Below are positions 41,928-50,633 of a DNA stretch of 64,000 nucleotides, one piece after another. Location of the stretch: the NCBI GenBank assembly GCA_046734335.1, contig JBKPRA010000053.1, forward strand, positions 1-64,000, read 5' to 3'. Below the pieces are notes generated by a model. That model ran no database searches. It worked only from the letters and a program-made list of their open reading frames with translations, and was not told the DNA's origin. This stretch comes from DATBLE01 sp046734335. Lineage in GTDB: Bacteria > Actinomycetota > Thermoleophilia > Gaiellales > Gaiellaceae. The position numbers and the translations under genes were made by a program. Numbering within the stretch: position 1 is the stretch's first letter; every line of letters begins with the position of its first letter.

Positions 41928-43622
41928 GTGGCGCTGCCCAGGAACGCAGAGGTGATCGAGCAGATCGAGCTGCTCGCCGACATGCTCGAGCTCGAGGGCA
42001 CGGAGGCGTTCCGAGTGCTCGCCTACCGGCGGGCGGCGCAGCGAATCGGCGAGACCGGCGGTTCGATCGCCCAGCTCGCGCTCGACGGCAAGGCGAAGCA
42101 ACTCCAGGGGATCGGCAAGACGATCGAGGAGAAGATCGTCCAGATCGTCGAGAAGGGCGAGATCGAGGCGCTGACGAGGCGGCGCGAGCGGATCCCACCC
42201 GACGTGGTCGCCTTCATGCGGCTGCCCGGGCTCGGGCCGAAGACGGCGAGGCGGATCTGGCTGGAGCTCGACGTGACCACGCTCTCCGGCCTGCAGGAGG
42301 CGGCCGAGCAGCAGCGGCTGCGGACTCTGACCGGCCTTGGACCGAAGGTCGAGGAGAACGTGCTCAAGGCGCTGAAGGAGCGCGCGAAGCCGAAGACCCC
42401 CTCGCGGCCGCTGCTCGGCCAGGGGCTGCCGGCTGTGGTCGCGGCGGTTGACGCGCTCCGCGCGCACCCGGCGGCCGAGCAGGTGTCGGAGGCGGGGAGC
42501 GTGCGTCGACGCCGCGAGACGTTCCGCGACCTCGACATCATCGCCACGGCCACCGACGCGAAGGCGCTGATCGACGCCTTCACCGGCTTCGAGTGGGTCG
42601 CTGACGTCGCCGCCAAGGGAGGGACGAAGGCGACGGTGATCTCTTACGACGGTCTCCGCTTCGATCTGAGGGTGGTGCCCCCCGAGTGCTACGGCAACCT
42701 GCTCCAGCACTTCACCGGCTCGAAGAGCCACAACGTGGCGATGCGTGAAGAAGCGCAACGCCGCGGGCTGTCGATCTCCGAGTACGGGATCACCGAGGTC
42801 GAGTCCGGCGAGGTGCACACGTTCACCTCCGAGGAGGAGCTGTACGAGTGGCTCGGCTACCAGTTCGTCCCGCCCGAGCTGCGCGAGGCGGCGGGCGAGC
42901 TGGAGGCGGCGCGGCGCGGCGAGCTGCCGGTGCTGGTCGAGGAGAACGACCTGCGCGGCGACCTGCACGCGCATACGACGTGGTCCTCGGACGGGAAGAA
43001 CACGATGGAGGAGATGGCGCTCGCGGCGAAGGCGCGCGGCTACTCGTACCTGGCGATCACCGACCATTCGCACTACCTCCGTGACGGGCGGCTGGAGGCG
43101 CAGGCCGAGGAGCTGGCGGCGCTGAACGTGCAGCTGAAGCCGTTCCGGCTCCTGCACGGAGTCGAGGTGAACATCCGCGCGAACGGCACCCTCGACGTGT
43201 CGGACGACACGCTCGCCGGGCTCGACTGGGTCGTCGCATCGATCCACGCCGCGTTCTCGACCACGCCGACCGAGCGCGTTCTGGCGGCGATGGAGAACCC
43301 CCATGTCGACGTGATCGGCCACCTCACCGGTCGCAAGATCAACAAACGCGCACCGATGGACGTCGATCTCGACCAGGTGTTCGCCAAGGCGGTCGAAACC
43401 GGGACGGCGGTCGAGATCAACTCGCAGCCCGACCGGCTCGACCTGCGCGACGCCGACGCCCGGCTGGCCGGCGAGCGGGGCGTCCGCATCGTCGTCTCGA
43501 CCGACGCGCACTCGGTCGGCGCGCTGGGTTACGCGACACTCGGCATCGGCCAGGCCCGCCGTGCCTGGCTGACGAAGGAGCAGATCGTCAACTCGCGGCC
43601 GTGGTCGAAGGTCAAGAAGTGA
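41928..43622 (+). CDS. polX: DNA polymerase X family with C-terminal PHP domain
   Basis: 564 residues. The 8-kDa region (VIEQIELLADMLELEG, FRVLAYRRAAQRI), helix-hairpin-helix motifs (LPGLGPKTARRIW, LTGLGPKVEENVL), the polymerase palm with GSVRRRRETFRDLDII (two catalytic Asp) and GLRFDLRVV, then a PHP domain with DLHAHTTWSSDG, ITDHSHYL, GVEVNI and STDAHS. Bacterial PolX fills short gaps in base-excision repair and its PHP domain is a manganese-dependent 3'-5' exonuclease. The PHP metal ligands look intact. The 3' end overlaps the decarboxylase start (GTGA). Confidence 0.93.
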   Translation: MALPRNAEVIEQIELLADMLELEGTEAFRVLAYRRAAQRIGETGGSIAQLALDGKAKQLQGIGKTIEEKIVQIVEKGEIEALTRRRERIPPDVVAFMRLPGLGPKTARRIWLELDVTTLSGLQEAAEQQRLRTLTGLGPKVEENVLKALKERAKPKTPSRPLLGQGLPAVVAAVDALRAHPAAEQVSEAGSVRRRRETFRDLDIIATATDAKALIDAFTGFEWVADVAAKGGTKATVISYDGLRFDLRVVPPECYGNLLQHFTGSKSHNVAMREEAQRRGLSISEYGITEVESGEVHTFTSEEELYEWLGYQFVPPELREAAGELEAARRGELPVLVEENDLRGDLHAHTTWSSDGKNTMEEMALAAKARGYSYLAITDHSHYLRDGRLEAQAEELAALNVQLKPFRLLHGVEVNIRANGTLDVSDDTLAGLDWVVASIHAAFSTTPTERVLAAMENPHVDVIGHLTGRKINKRAPMDVDLDQVFAKAVETGTAVEINSQPDRLDLRDADARLAGERGVRIVVSTDAHSVGALGYATLGIGQARRAWLTKEQIVNSRPWSKVKK

Positions 43623-44932
43623 GAAACGAAGGCGTGAGCGCCTTCCGCGCGGATGGTCACCAGGCGGTCGACTGGGCCGCGGACTACCTCGAGCGGGTGG
43701 ACGACCTGCCGGTGCTGGCGCAGGTTCGGCCCGGAGAGATCCGGGCACGCCTGCCCCAGTCCCCGCCCGAAGAGCCTGAGCCGTTCGAGGCCGTGCTTCG
43801 CGATCTCGACGAGATCCTGCTTCCTGGGGTCACGCACTGGCAGCACCCGCGCTTCTTCGCCTACTTCGCGGTCACTGCCGCCGAGCCGGGAATCCTGGCG
43901 GAGCTCCTGGCCGCGACCCTGAACTCGGTCGGCTTCCTCTGGCGGACAGCCCCGGCCTCGACCGAGCTGGAGCTGCTCGTCTGCGACTGGGTCGCGCAGC
44001 TGCTCGGACTGCCCGGCGGCTGGCACGGCCACATCGAGGACACCGCGTCGACCTCGACGCTCGCCGCGCTGATCGCCGCGCGGCACACCACAGGCCGTGA
44101 CGTCGTCGTCTGCTCCGAGCATGCCCATTCCGCCGCTGACAAGGCCGCGCGAATGCTGGGCATGGAACTGCGCAAGATCCCAGCCGACGACGCTTTCCGG
44201 ATGCGCGCCGACCTGCTCGAGCTCGACGACGTCGCCGCGGTCGTCGCCACCGTCGGCACGACCTCGACGACGTCTGTCGATCCCGTTGCGGCCATCGCCG
44301 CGCGTTGCAAGGCCGCCGGCACGTGGCTCCACGTCGATGCCGCGTACGCCGGCTCGGCGATGGTCTGCCCGGAGCTGCGCTGGGCCTTCGACGGCGTCGA
44401 GCGTGCCGATTCGCTCGTCGTCAATGCACATAAATGGATGTACACCCCTATGGACTGCTCGCTGCTCTGGACGAGCCGGCCCGACGAGTTTCGCAACGCC
44501 TTCACCCTCGTCCCCGAGTTCCTGCGCACGACCGACGAGGACGTGCTCAACCTGAGCGAGTACGGCCCGGCCCTCGGCCGCCGCTTCCGCTCCCTGAAGC
44601 TCTGGGCGGTGCTGCGCTGCTACGGCGCCGAGGGGCTGCGCCGCCGCATCCGAGAGGCAATCCGTCTCGCCGAGCTGTTCGAGGGCTGGGTTCGTGATGA
44701 GCCCGGGTGGGAGGTGTGCGCACCGCGGCCGTTCTCCACCGTGTGCTTCCGGCGCGACGGGTCGGACGACGAGAACGCCGCGATTCTCGAGCGCGTGAAC
44801 GCGAGCGGCCAGATCTTCATCTCCCACACCAAGCTCGACGGTCGCTACGTGTTACGCCTCGCGATCGGCAGCGACCGTACGACCGAGACCGACGTGCGTC
44901 TCGCCTGGGACGTGCTACGTGACCTTGGGTAA
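43619..44932 (+). CDS. PLP-dependent group II amino-acid decarboxylase
   Basis: 437 residues of the aromatic-L-amino-acid/glutamate decarboxylase family. Marks are HPRFFAYF, the His and Asp that contact PLP in CSEHAHSAADKAARMLG and HVDAAYAGSA, and the Schiff-base Lys in VVNAHKWMYTPMDCS. It removes the carboxyl group from an amino acid such as Trp, Tyr, Phe or Dopa, but the real substrate is unknown. GTG 43619 overlaps the polX stop, so it is co-translated with polX, an odd pairing. The 3' end overlaps the opposite exchanger gene by 18 bp. Confidence 0.88.
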   Translation: MRNEGVSAFRADGHQAVDWAADYLERVDDLPVLAQVRPGEIRARLPQSPPEEPEPFEAVLRDLDEILLPGVTHWQHPRFFAYFAVTAAEPGILAELLAATLNSVGFLWRTAPASTELELLVCDWVAQLLGLPGGWHGHIEDTASTSTLAALIAARHTTGRDVVVCSEHAHSAADKAARMLGMELRKIPADDAFRMRADLLELDDVAAVVATVGTTSTTSVDPVAAIAARCKAAGTWLHVDAAYAGSAMVCPELRWAFDGVERADSLVVNAHKWMYTPMDCSLLWTSRPDEFRNAFTLVPEFLRTTDEDVLNLSEYGPALGRRFRSLKLWAVLRCYGAEGLRRRIREAIRLAELFEGWVRDEPGWEVCAPRPFSTVCFRRDGSDDENAAILERVNASGQIFISHTKLDGRYVLRLAIGSDRTTETDVRLAWDVLRDLG

Positions 44933-45967
44933 GAGCGCGATCGTCGCTGCGTAGACCGCCACCAGCGCGATCGAGTCGATTCCCAGACGGAGGACCGTGC
45001 GCTTCGGACGGGCGATCACGGCGGCGGCCACGATCCCAGTCATCAGCAGGCCCGCGCCGCCGAGCCAGACGTCCGAGCCGCGCTCGGCGACGATCACGGG
45101 CGTGCCGGCGAGGACGTCGGCGAGGAGGAACAGCGTCAGCTGGAACGAGTTGCCGCCGAGGATGTCGCCGACCGCGAGCTGGTGGTCGCCGAGCCGCACC
45201 GCTGCGATCCCGCTGGAGATCTCCGGCAGAGCGGTGGCGGCGGCGAGCACGGTCGCGCCGAATATGGCGCCCTGGAGCCCCATCCGGTCGGCGAGCACGT
45301 TGCCCGACGACTGGAGAGCGACGCCCGCGCCCAGCGTGATCCCGGCTGCCAGACCGAACACCGCGACGACCAGCGCGGTCGACCGTCCCGAGAACGGCCG
45401 GCGCTCCTGTGGATGGTCCTCGCGGACGTGCCGACGGCCCGGCCTGCTGCCCGGCATCTCGATCTTCCAGTCCGTCCGCATGCGAACGCGGTTGACGATC
45501 CAGACGCCGCCGAGCCAGAAGAGGACGACGGCGATCGAGGTCGGGCTGACCCCGCCGACACTGGTCGAGGCGGGCAGCGCCGCGCCGGCGAGGACGGTGG
45601 CAAGACAGACGACGACGATCAGAGCCTCGAGCACCGGCGTCAAGGAGCCGACCAGGTAGCTGAGCGGCCGCTCCCGGCCGGACGCAGCATCCAGCACGAC
45701 CAGGACGAGCGTCTGCATCGCAATCCCGCCGATCAGGTTCCCGACCGCGATGTCCAGATGGCCGGCGACCGCGGCCGAGGCGACGATCGCGATCTCCGGC
45801 AGCGTCCCTGCGATTGCCAGCAGGATCAGACCGCCGAGCTCCTCGCCCAGCCCGAAGCGCCGGTCGAGGGAGTCGGTCGACTTGGACAGAGAGATGCCCG
45901 CGATCCAGGTCGCCGCCGAGCCTGCCACGAACACCGCCACCACGAGCGGTGTGGACAGGCCGCTCAC
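44915..45967 (-). CDS. CaCA-family sodium/calcium exchanger-like protein
   Basis: 350 residues, about ten membrane helices in two halves. The alpha repeats are GTLPEIAIVASAA-GNLIGGIAMQT and ATALPEISSGIAAVRLGD-GDILGGNSFQL, each with the conserved Glu. A hydrophilic loop of about 35 residues (RPGRRHVREDHPQE) separates them. The ions are not certain: usual motifs are G-T/S-S-x-PE, and one position differs here. GTG 45967 has TAGGCT 6 bp upstream; only 19 bp separate it from the divergent GNAT gene. Confidence 0.82.
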   Translation of the reverse strand: MSGLSTPLVVAVFVAGSAATWIAGISLSKSTDSLDRRFGLGEELGGLILLAIAGTLPEIAIVASAAVAGHLDIAVGNLIGGIAMQTLVLVVLDAASGRERPLSYLVGSLTPVLEALIVVVCLATVLAGAALPASTSVGGVSPTSIAVVLFWLGGVWIVNRVRMRTDWKIEMPGSRPGRRHVREDHPQERRPFSGRSTALVVAVFGLAAGITLGAGVALQSSGNVLADRMGLQGAIFGATVLAAATALPEISSGIAAVRLGDHQLAVGDILGGNSFQLTLFLLADVLAGTPVIVAERGSDVWLGGAGLLMTGIVAAAVIARPKRTVLRLGIDSIALVAVYAATIALLPKVT

Positions 45968-45972
45968 GAGAC

Positions 45973-45979
45973 TAGCCTA
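45973..45979. promoter_or_regulatory. Overlapping divergent -10-like hexamers
   Basis: On the plus strand TAGCCT (45973-45978) lies 8 bases before ATG 45987. On the minus strand TAGGCT (45979-45974) lies 6 bases before GTG 45967. The two hexamers are shifted by one base pair, so the promoters should exclude each other. Confidence 0.45.
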
Positions 45980-45986
45980 CGTCGCG

Positions 45987-46505
45987 ATGGTGCCTCGCGA
46001 AGTGGTGACCGAACGGCTGCTTCTGCGCCAGTGGGGGGACGAAGACGCTGAGACGCTGTACGAGATCTGTTCGCAGCCCGAGTACCTCGAGACGATGCCT
46101 GCGCAAGACCTCGAATACACCCGGACGCAGGTCGAGCGGTTCAGGCAGCGGTGGCTGGACGACGGGTACTGCCAGTGGGCTGCGTGCGATCGCGAGAGCG
46201 GTGTGCTGATCGGCCGCATCGGGCTCCTCTGCCATCACGACTGGCCGCTCGTCGACCGACCCGTGCCAGAGGTCGGCTGGGTTCTCCACCGCGACTGGTG
46301 GGGCCGTGGCCTCGCGACGGAAGGGGGCCAGGCGGGCGTCGACGCCTGGCGCGAGCACCTGGCCGAAGAGCCGCGCCTGTACTCGTTCACGACGCCGAGG
46401 AACCGCCGCTCGCTGGCAGTCATGCGGCGGCTAGGCCTCGCTGAGGGCGGCCGCGGCGTTCACTGGCACGACTATCAGATGGTCTGGTCGTTCCTCGACC
46501 GCTGA
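45987..46505 (+). CDS. GNAT acetyltransferase, RimJ/RimL-like
   Basis: 172 residues. The start VTERLLLRQWGDEDAETLYE is typical of RimJ/RimL-type N-acetyltransferases, with VGWVLHRDWWGRGLATEGGQAGVDAW as acetyl-CoA motif A and TTPRNRRSLAVMRRLGL as motif B. It probably acetylates a protein N-terminus or a small amine. ATG 45987 follows TAGCCT, without a Shine-Dalgarno site. The 3' end overlaps the opposite NUDIX gene by 31 bp, a long convergent overlap. Confidence 0.85.
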   Translation: MVPREVVTERLLLRQWGDEDAETLYEICSQPEYLETMPAQDLEYTRTQVERFRQRWLDDGYCQWAACDRESGVLIGRIGLLCHHDWPLVDRPVPEVGWVLHRDWWGRGLATEGGQAGVDAWREHLAEEPRLYSFTTPRNRRSLAVMRRLGLAEGGRGVHWHDYQMVWSFLDR

Positions 46506-47047
46506 ACCGCGATCGCGGCGTCGTGCAGGGCGACCCGATAGCGCCAGAACGCACGGCCCGTGGCCAGCAGGCGGTCGCGCAGCGGGCCGGCCAGCTCGTC
46601 CAGCGTTCCCCAGCGTGCCTCGGCGATCTCGACCGTGTCCAAGGGGGCGATGGTCTCGTCCTCGGTGGTCGCCGAGAACAGGTGCGTTCGCCAGTCGAGC
46701 ACGCGCCCCTCGTGGACGAACTGGGCGCGTGTCTCGACCAGGTACCGGTCGAGCTCGACCCGCAGCCCGGTTTCCTCGAGCGCCTCGCGGCGCACTGCCT
46801 CGACGAAGTCCTCGCCTTCCTTGACGCCCCCGCCCGGGGGACGCCAGACGTCCGTCGGGAACGGGTGCTTCCGGATCAACGCGAGCCGGGATCCGTTGAG
46901 AATGAACAACGTGACGTCGTGGGTGCGCGACGGGTTGTAGGTTGCGATGCCGTATTCCTGCTCGGTCACGTCACCCCGCCAGTCGAGCAGCGCCGGTTCG
47001 CCGTAGCGCGCGCGAATCGGAGCGAGCACCTCGTCGGTCAGGTGCAT
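46475..47047 (-). CDS. NUDIX hydrolase
   Basis: 190 residues. The NUDIX box reads GGGVKEGEDFVEAVRREALEETGLRVE, a complete GX5EX7REUXEEXGU helix with the metal-binding glutamates. It should hydrolyse a nucleoside diphosphate linked to some group. The ATG shares one base with the otsB stop (TGATG), so the two are co-translated. The substrate cannot be inferred. Confidence 0.88.
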   Translation of the reverse strand: MHLTDEVLAPIRARYGEPALLDWRGDVTEQEYGIATYNPSRTHDVTLFILNGSRLALIRKHPFPTDVWRPPGGGVKEGEDFVEAVRREALEETGLRVELDRYLVETRAQFVHEGRVLDWRTHLFSATTEDETIAPLDTVEIAEARWGTLDELAGPLRDRLLATGRAFWRYRVALHDAAIAVQRSRNDQTI

Positions 47048-47763
47048 CAGAGCGTGCGGAGCAGGTCTGCGAGCTCCCGGGTGCCGCCGACGATCACGTC
47101 CGCCTCGCGGCCGAGCTGGTTCGGCCCCTCGTCGGAGACGACCGCAACCCGAACGGCGAGTTCCAGGCCGTCCAGCCCCCGGAACGCCTCGAGATCGGTG
47201 GCATCGTCCCCGGCGTAGAGGGCGCGACGAAGTCCGCGCCCGGCGAGGAGCGCGCGTACGGCCGTGCCCTTGTTCGCGTCGACGGGCGGCAGCACCTCGA
47301 GCACCTTCCGCCCCCAGCGCGCCCGGAGGCCCAGCTCGACCGCCCGGCGCTCGACCTTGCGGAGTGACGCAACCGCGGCCGACTGGTCGTCTGCGGTTCG
47401 ATAGTGGAAGGCGGCGGAGTAGTCCTTCCGCTCGGGCTCCCAGTTGCTCTCCTCGACCAGGCTGTCCAGCTCCTCCGTCCACTGCTCCGCACGCCGGTCG
47501 AGCCCCATTCCGTGCTCGCCGATGTAGACCAGCTCGTCGATGCCGACCACCCGGCGGGCGTCGTCCTCGGTGCGTCCGCTGACGCAGGCAACGAGCGCGT
47601 AGCGGCCGGCCAGCCCCTGAAGGACGACGCGCGTCTCCTCGGGGACGGCCGCGTCCTCCGGGCGGTCGACGATCGGCGCGAGCGTGCCGTCGACGTCGAG
47701 CAGCAGGCCGGCGGAGTCGGGCTGCTCGGCGATGCGCGCGACCAGGGTCATCGTATCCCCCAT
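47047..47763 (-). CDS. otsB: Trehalose-6-phosphate phosphatase
   Basis: 238 residues of the HAD class IIB. Motif I is LLLDVDGTLAPIVDRPEDA, motif II VSGRTEDD, GEHGMGLD, motif III Lys in VDANKGTAVRALL, and motif IV GDDATDLEAFR. It releases trehalose from its 6-phosphate. No otsA is in the window. ATG 47763 has TATTCT 6 bp upstream and no ribosome-binding site; an internal ATG at 47751 is an alternative. The divergent TauE/SafE gene begins 18 bp away. Confidence 0.9.
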   Translation of the reverse strand: MGDTMTLVARIAEQPDSAGLLLDVDGTLAPIVDRPEDAAVPEETRVVLQGLAGRYALVACVSGRTEDDARRVVGIDELVYIGEHGMGLDRRAEQWTEELDSLVEESNWEPERKDYSAAFHYRTADDQSAAVASLRKVERRAVELGLRARWGRKVLEVLPPVDANKGTAVRALLAGRGLRRALYAGDDATDLEAFRGLDGLELAVRVAVVSDEGPNQLGREADVIVGGTRELADLLRTL

Positions 47764-47769
47764 CCATGG

Positions 47770-47775
47770 AGAATA
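47770..47775 (-). promoter_or_regulatory. -10-like hexamer TATTCT before otsB
   Basis: It lies 6 bases before ATG 47763, inside the 18-bp gap to the divergent TauE/SafE gene. Confidence 0.45.
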
Positions 47776-47781
47776 GGCAAC

Positions 47782-48126
47782 GTGCTGCAGCTGCTCCTGA
47801 TCGGGGTCGCGGCGGGCTTCTTCAGCGCCCTCTTCGGCGTCGGCGGCGGGATCGTCGTCGTCCCGCTGCTGCTTCTGCTCGGACGCTGGCAGGAGCGCCC
47901 TGCGATGGCGACCTCACTGGCGGCGATCGGCATCATCGCGCTCGCCGGCACCATCTCCTACGGCTTCCACGGGGAGCTGAAGCCCGGCGCCGCCGCGCTG
48001 GTCGGCCTTCCTGCAGCCGCCGGGGCGATCGCCGGCACGGCGCTCCAGCAACGACTGGCCGGCCGAACGCTCTCACTTCTCTTTGCGGTCATGCTCGCGG
48101 CCGTCGGGGTCAAGCTGCTCGTCTGA
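47782..48126 (+). CDS. TauE/SafE-type permease, half-length protein 1
   Basis: 114 residues, four membrane helices. LLIGVAAGFFSALFGVGGGIVVVPLLLLL is the TauE/SafE signature. Full-length members have about 250 residues formed by two such halves; here the first half ends at a real stop (LLV-TGA), and the second half is a separate gene whose ATG overlaps it by one base (TGATG). The pair probably makes a heterodimeric sulfite/organosulfonate or other anion exporter. GTG 47782 was chosen as the family-like start. Confidence 0.82.
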   Translation: MLQLLLIGVAAGFFSALFGVGGGIVVVPLLLLLGRWQERPAMATSLAAIGIIALAGTISYGFHGELKPGAAALVGLPAAAGAIAGTALQQRLAGRTLSLLFAVMLAAVGVKLLV

Positions 48127-48497
48127 TGGACGTTGCGCTGCTCGCGATCGGACTCGGTGCCCTCGCCGGCGTTCTCGCCGGGCTGTTCGGCGTCGGCGGC
48201 GGCATTCTCTTCGTGCCCACTTTGACGCTTGGGCTGGGCCTGACGCAATTGCACGCCGAGGCATCGTCCCTGCTGGCGATCATCCCGACCGTCGCGGCCG
48301 GGACCTGGCGCCAGCAGCGGTATGGCAACGTGCGCTGGCGCCCGGCGATCGTGATCGGGCTGGCGGCGATCGGTGGGGTCGAGGCCGGCGTGGCCGTCGC
48401 CGAGAGCGTCCCGGAGGCCGTGCTCGAGCGGCTGTTCGGAGCTCTGATGATCGTCGTCGCCCTGCAGGTGGCCTGGCGGGCCCGTCGGCGGGGATAG
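48126..48497 (+). CDS. TauE/SafE-type permease, half-length protein 2
   Basis: 123 residues, four membrane helices, with LGALAGVLAGLFGVGGGILFVPTLTLGLGL and HAEASSLLAIIPTVAAGTWRQ. It resembles protein 1 and looks like the other half of a TauE/SafE exporter. Its ATG overlaps the stop of half 1 (TGATG). The substrate is unknown. Confidence 0.82.
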   Translation: MDVALLAIGLGALAGVLAGLFGVGGGILFVPTLTLGLGLTQLHAEASSLLAIIPTVAAGTWRQQRYGNVRWRPAIVIGLAAIGGVEAGVAVAESVPEAVLERLFGALMIVVALQVAWRARRRG

Positions 48498-48545
48498 TCC
48501 TCGCCAGCGGCCGCGTTCCAGGGGATTCCCCATAATGCGGAGACG

Positions 48546-50063
48546 GTGAAGGGGCGCTTCAGTATTGCTCTGGGCCTGGTGGCCGCATGCGCTGCCGTCG
48601 TCGGTGCCGCCGCCGGCTCGCCGCCGGTCGCGCCCGGTCCGCCGGCGACCGCGACCGGGCTTGCGGTCCAGGTCGTCGCCGGAGACCAATCCCTCGTCGG
48701 CGCGACGTCGCAGGCGGGCGCCCCGCCGGACACAGCGTCGCCACAGACGTCGTTCGCGTACCCCGCGGACGGCTCGGTGGTCTCCGCCGCGTCGACGTCG
48801 GTAAACGCCACCGCCAGTGCAGGCGACGGAACGGCGAGCGTGACCACGAGCCTGTCCGCGGTTTCGCTGTTCCACGGTGAGATCACTGCCGACACGGTGC
48901 AAAGCTCCGTCAGTTCGGCCGGGACCGTCGGCGACCTCGGTGACTCCGGGTTGACAAACCTGGTCGTGCTCGGGGCCCCTGTGTCGGCGACTCCCAACGC
49001 GCGGGTTCCCCTGGCCGACTGGGGCTACGCAGTGCTGCTCGCGGAGTCGACTCAGGCGGGCGGCTCGGCCGCTCCCTCCTGGCGAGGCACGGTGACCGCG
49101 CTCGTCGTCCATCTCGACGCCGATCACGGCGGCCTCACCGCCGGCACGGAGATCCGCATCGGCTATGCAGACGCCTACTCGCGTCCACCGGCGCCGCCCG
49201 CAACGACTCCGACGACCACCGCGAAGACGAGCACCACGGCAAAGCCGTTGCGCCTGCCGCACCGGCCACGGGGGGCGCAGATGCCCGCGCCGTCGGCGCC
49301 GCCCGCCGGCGTGAAGGCCAAATCACTCAAGAAACAGCCGAAGAGCGGGGGGCCGCTCGTCCTCACGCCGCCAAGCGTCACCCCCAAGCTGACCTCGCAG
49401 GGGTACGTCTTCCCGGTCTACGGGCCGTCGGGCTACGGAGACACGTTCGGCGCACCGCGCGGGGACGTGTCCGGCGGCTGGCACCACGGCGACGACATCT
49501 TCGCGCCGCTGGGCGCTCCGATCCTTGCGGTCGCGAGCGGCACGGTGTTCTCCGTCGGCTGGAACGAGGTCGGCGGTTGGCGGCTCTGGCTACGGGACGG
49601 CGGCGGGAACGAGTTCTACTACGCCCACCTGTCCGCCTACACGAGCCTCGCGGTGAACGGCCGGCACGTCAACGCCGGCCAGGTGCTCGGGTTCGTCGGC
49701 AACACGGGCGACGCCCAGGGCACGCCGTTCCACCTCCACTTCGAGGTGCACCCCGTCTCGATGCTCTTCCTGGGATACGACGGAGCGGTCGATCCGACCA
49801 AGTACCTCGACGCCTGGAAGCGACTCGAGGACATCAGGATTCTCGCGGCGGTGCCGCTGTACGCGACCCAGTCGCAGGCGGGGGCGGCGACCAGCGCGCC
49901 GACTCCCGGCGCGATGCTGCTGGAGTCGAGCGACATCTCGACCGCGAGCGGCCTCGACCCCGGGTCGCTCCGCCGTGCCATGCGTGCCCCGGTCGCGGTC
50001 GAGACCCGCGGTAGCCCGCTCGGCCAGCTGCCGACGCCTCTGCCGGTGCTGGACAGGGCGTAG
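48546..50063 (+). CDS. Secreted M23 (LytM-type) metallopeptidase domain protein
   Basis: 505 residues with a signal peptide (1-22). A long N-terminal region (25-215) of beta-rich Ala/Ser/Thr-type sequence and a Pro/Thr linker (AKTSTTAKP) precede the M23 domain (about 290-430): HHGDDIFAPLGAPILAV with the first His/Asp zinc ligands, and HLHFEVHP with the HxH. It should cut peptide cross-links in peptidoglycan; both zinc motifs are complete. The C-terminal 80 residues are low complexity. CATAAT 9 bp before GTG 48546 could be a -10. Confidence 0.87.
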   Translation: MKGRFSIALGLVAACAAVVGAAAGSPPVAPGPPATATGLAVQVVAGDQSLVGATSQAGAPPDTASPQTSFAYPADGSVVSAASTSVNATASAGDGTASVTTSLSAVSLFHGEITADTVQSSVSSAGTVGDLGDSGLTNLVVLGAPVSATPNARVPLADWGYAVLLAESTQAGGSAAPSWRGTVTALVVHLDADHGGLTAGTEIRIGYADAYSRPPAPPATTPTTTAKTSTTAKPLRLPHRPRGAQMPAPSAPPAGVKAKSLKKQPKSGGPLVLTPPSVTPKLTSQGYVFPVYGPSGYGDTFGAPRGDVSGGWHHGDDIFAPLGAPILAVASGTVFSVGWNEVGGWRLWLRDGGGNEFYYAHLSAYTSLAVNGRHVNAGQVLGFVGNTGDAQGTPFHLHFEVHPVSMLFLGYDGAVDPTKYLDAWKRLEDIRILAAVPLYATQSQAGAATSAPTPGAMLLESSDISTASGLDPGSLRRAMRAPVAVETRGSPLGQLPTPLPVLDRA

Positions 50064-50124
50064 AGCGTCGACCGGCTCCGGTTCTCCTGGCACTTGGTTT
50101 CCCCGCGCAGAGCGGGAGCGAGCG

Positions 50125-50141
50125 GCCGGGGTTTGCCCGGC
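50125..50141. terminator. Possible bidirectional terminator between convergent genes
   Basis: GCCGGG-GTTTG-CCCGGC is a 6-bp GC stem in the 93-bp gap between the M23 and YtxH-like genes; a second 5-bp stem (CCCGC/GCGGG, 50103-50117) precedes it. No T-run follows. Confidence 0.35.
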
Positions 50142-50156
50142 TTGCGAGCGATCTAG

Positions 50157-50600
50157 CTACGCCGCGCCGATTCCGCCGTTGCCCGACTGGGGCTGGTCGT
50201 CGAAGCCGAACTCGTCAGAGCCGCCGAACAGCTTGTCCTTCAGCCAACGGCGCGTCTCCGCGCCCGTGAACGGGTTGAAGAGCAGGCCCACGGCGATCCC
50301 GATCAGCAGCACGATCCCGCGGCCCGGATGCTTCTCACGGGGCTGTCCCTGCAGCCGGCCCGCGGCTTCGCGCAGCTCAGCCACCGCCACGCGGAAGTTG
50401 TCCTGGAGGTCCTGGTCGGAGGCCACCCGCTGGGCTGCAGTGACCACGCCGCGGGGGGCGATCAGCTCGTCGTAGATCGAGCGCGCCGCCGCATACGCCT
50501 GCTTGACGTGGTCGCGGAGCTCTTCGTCCTTCAGCGCCCGATCCACGTAAGGTTTCGCTGTCCCGGCCATCGAGGCCACTTTGTCCGTCGTCTTCGGCAT
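50157..50600 (-). CDS. YtxH-like membrane-associated protein
   Basis: 147 residues. The N-terminal two thirds are helical and charged; then a short membrane segment RGIVLLIGIAVGLLFNPFTGAETRRWLKDKLFGG has the Gly-rich and PxxGxxxR pattern of YtxH general-stress proteins. The C-terminus is short and acidic. The function is unknown. ATG 50600 is preferred to 50645 because AAAGGA lies about 8 bp upstream. It is divergent from the lipoprotein gene, 33 bp away. Confidence 0.6.
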   Translation of the reverse strand: MPKTTDKVASMAGTAKPYVDRALKDEELRDHVKQAYAAARSIYDELIAPRGVVTAAQRVASDQDLQDNFRVAVAELREAAGRLQGQPREKHPGRGIVLLIGIAVGLLFNPFTGAETRRWLKDKLFGGSDEFGFDDQPQSGNGGIGAA

Positions 50601-50633
50601 GTTCCGAGTCCTTTCGGTCGTCGATCCAGCCGA

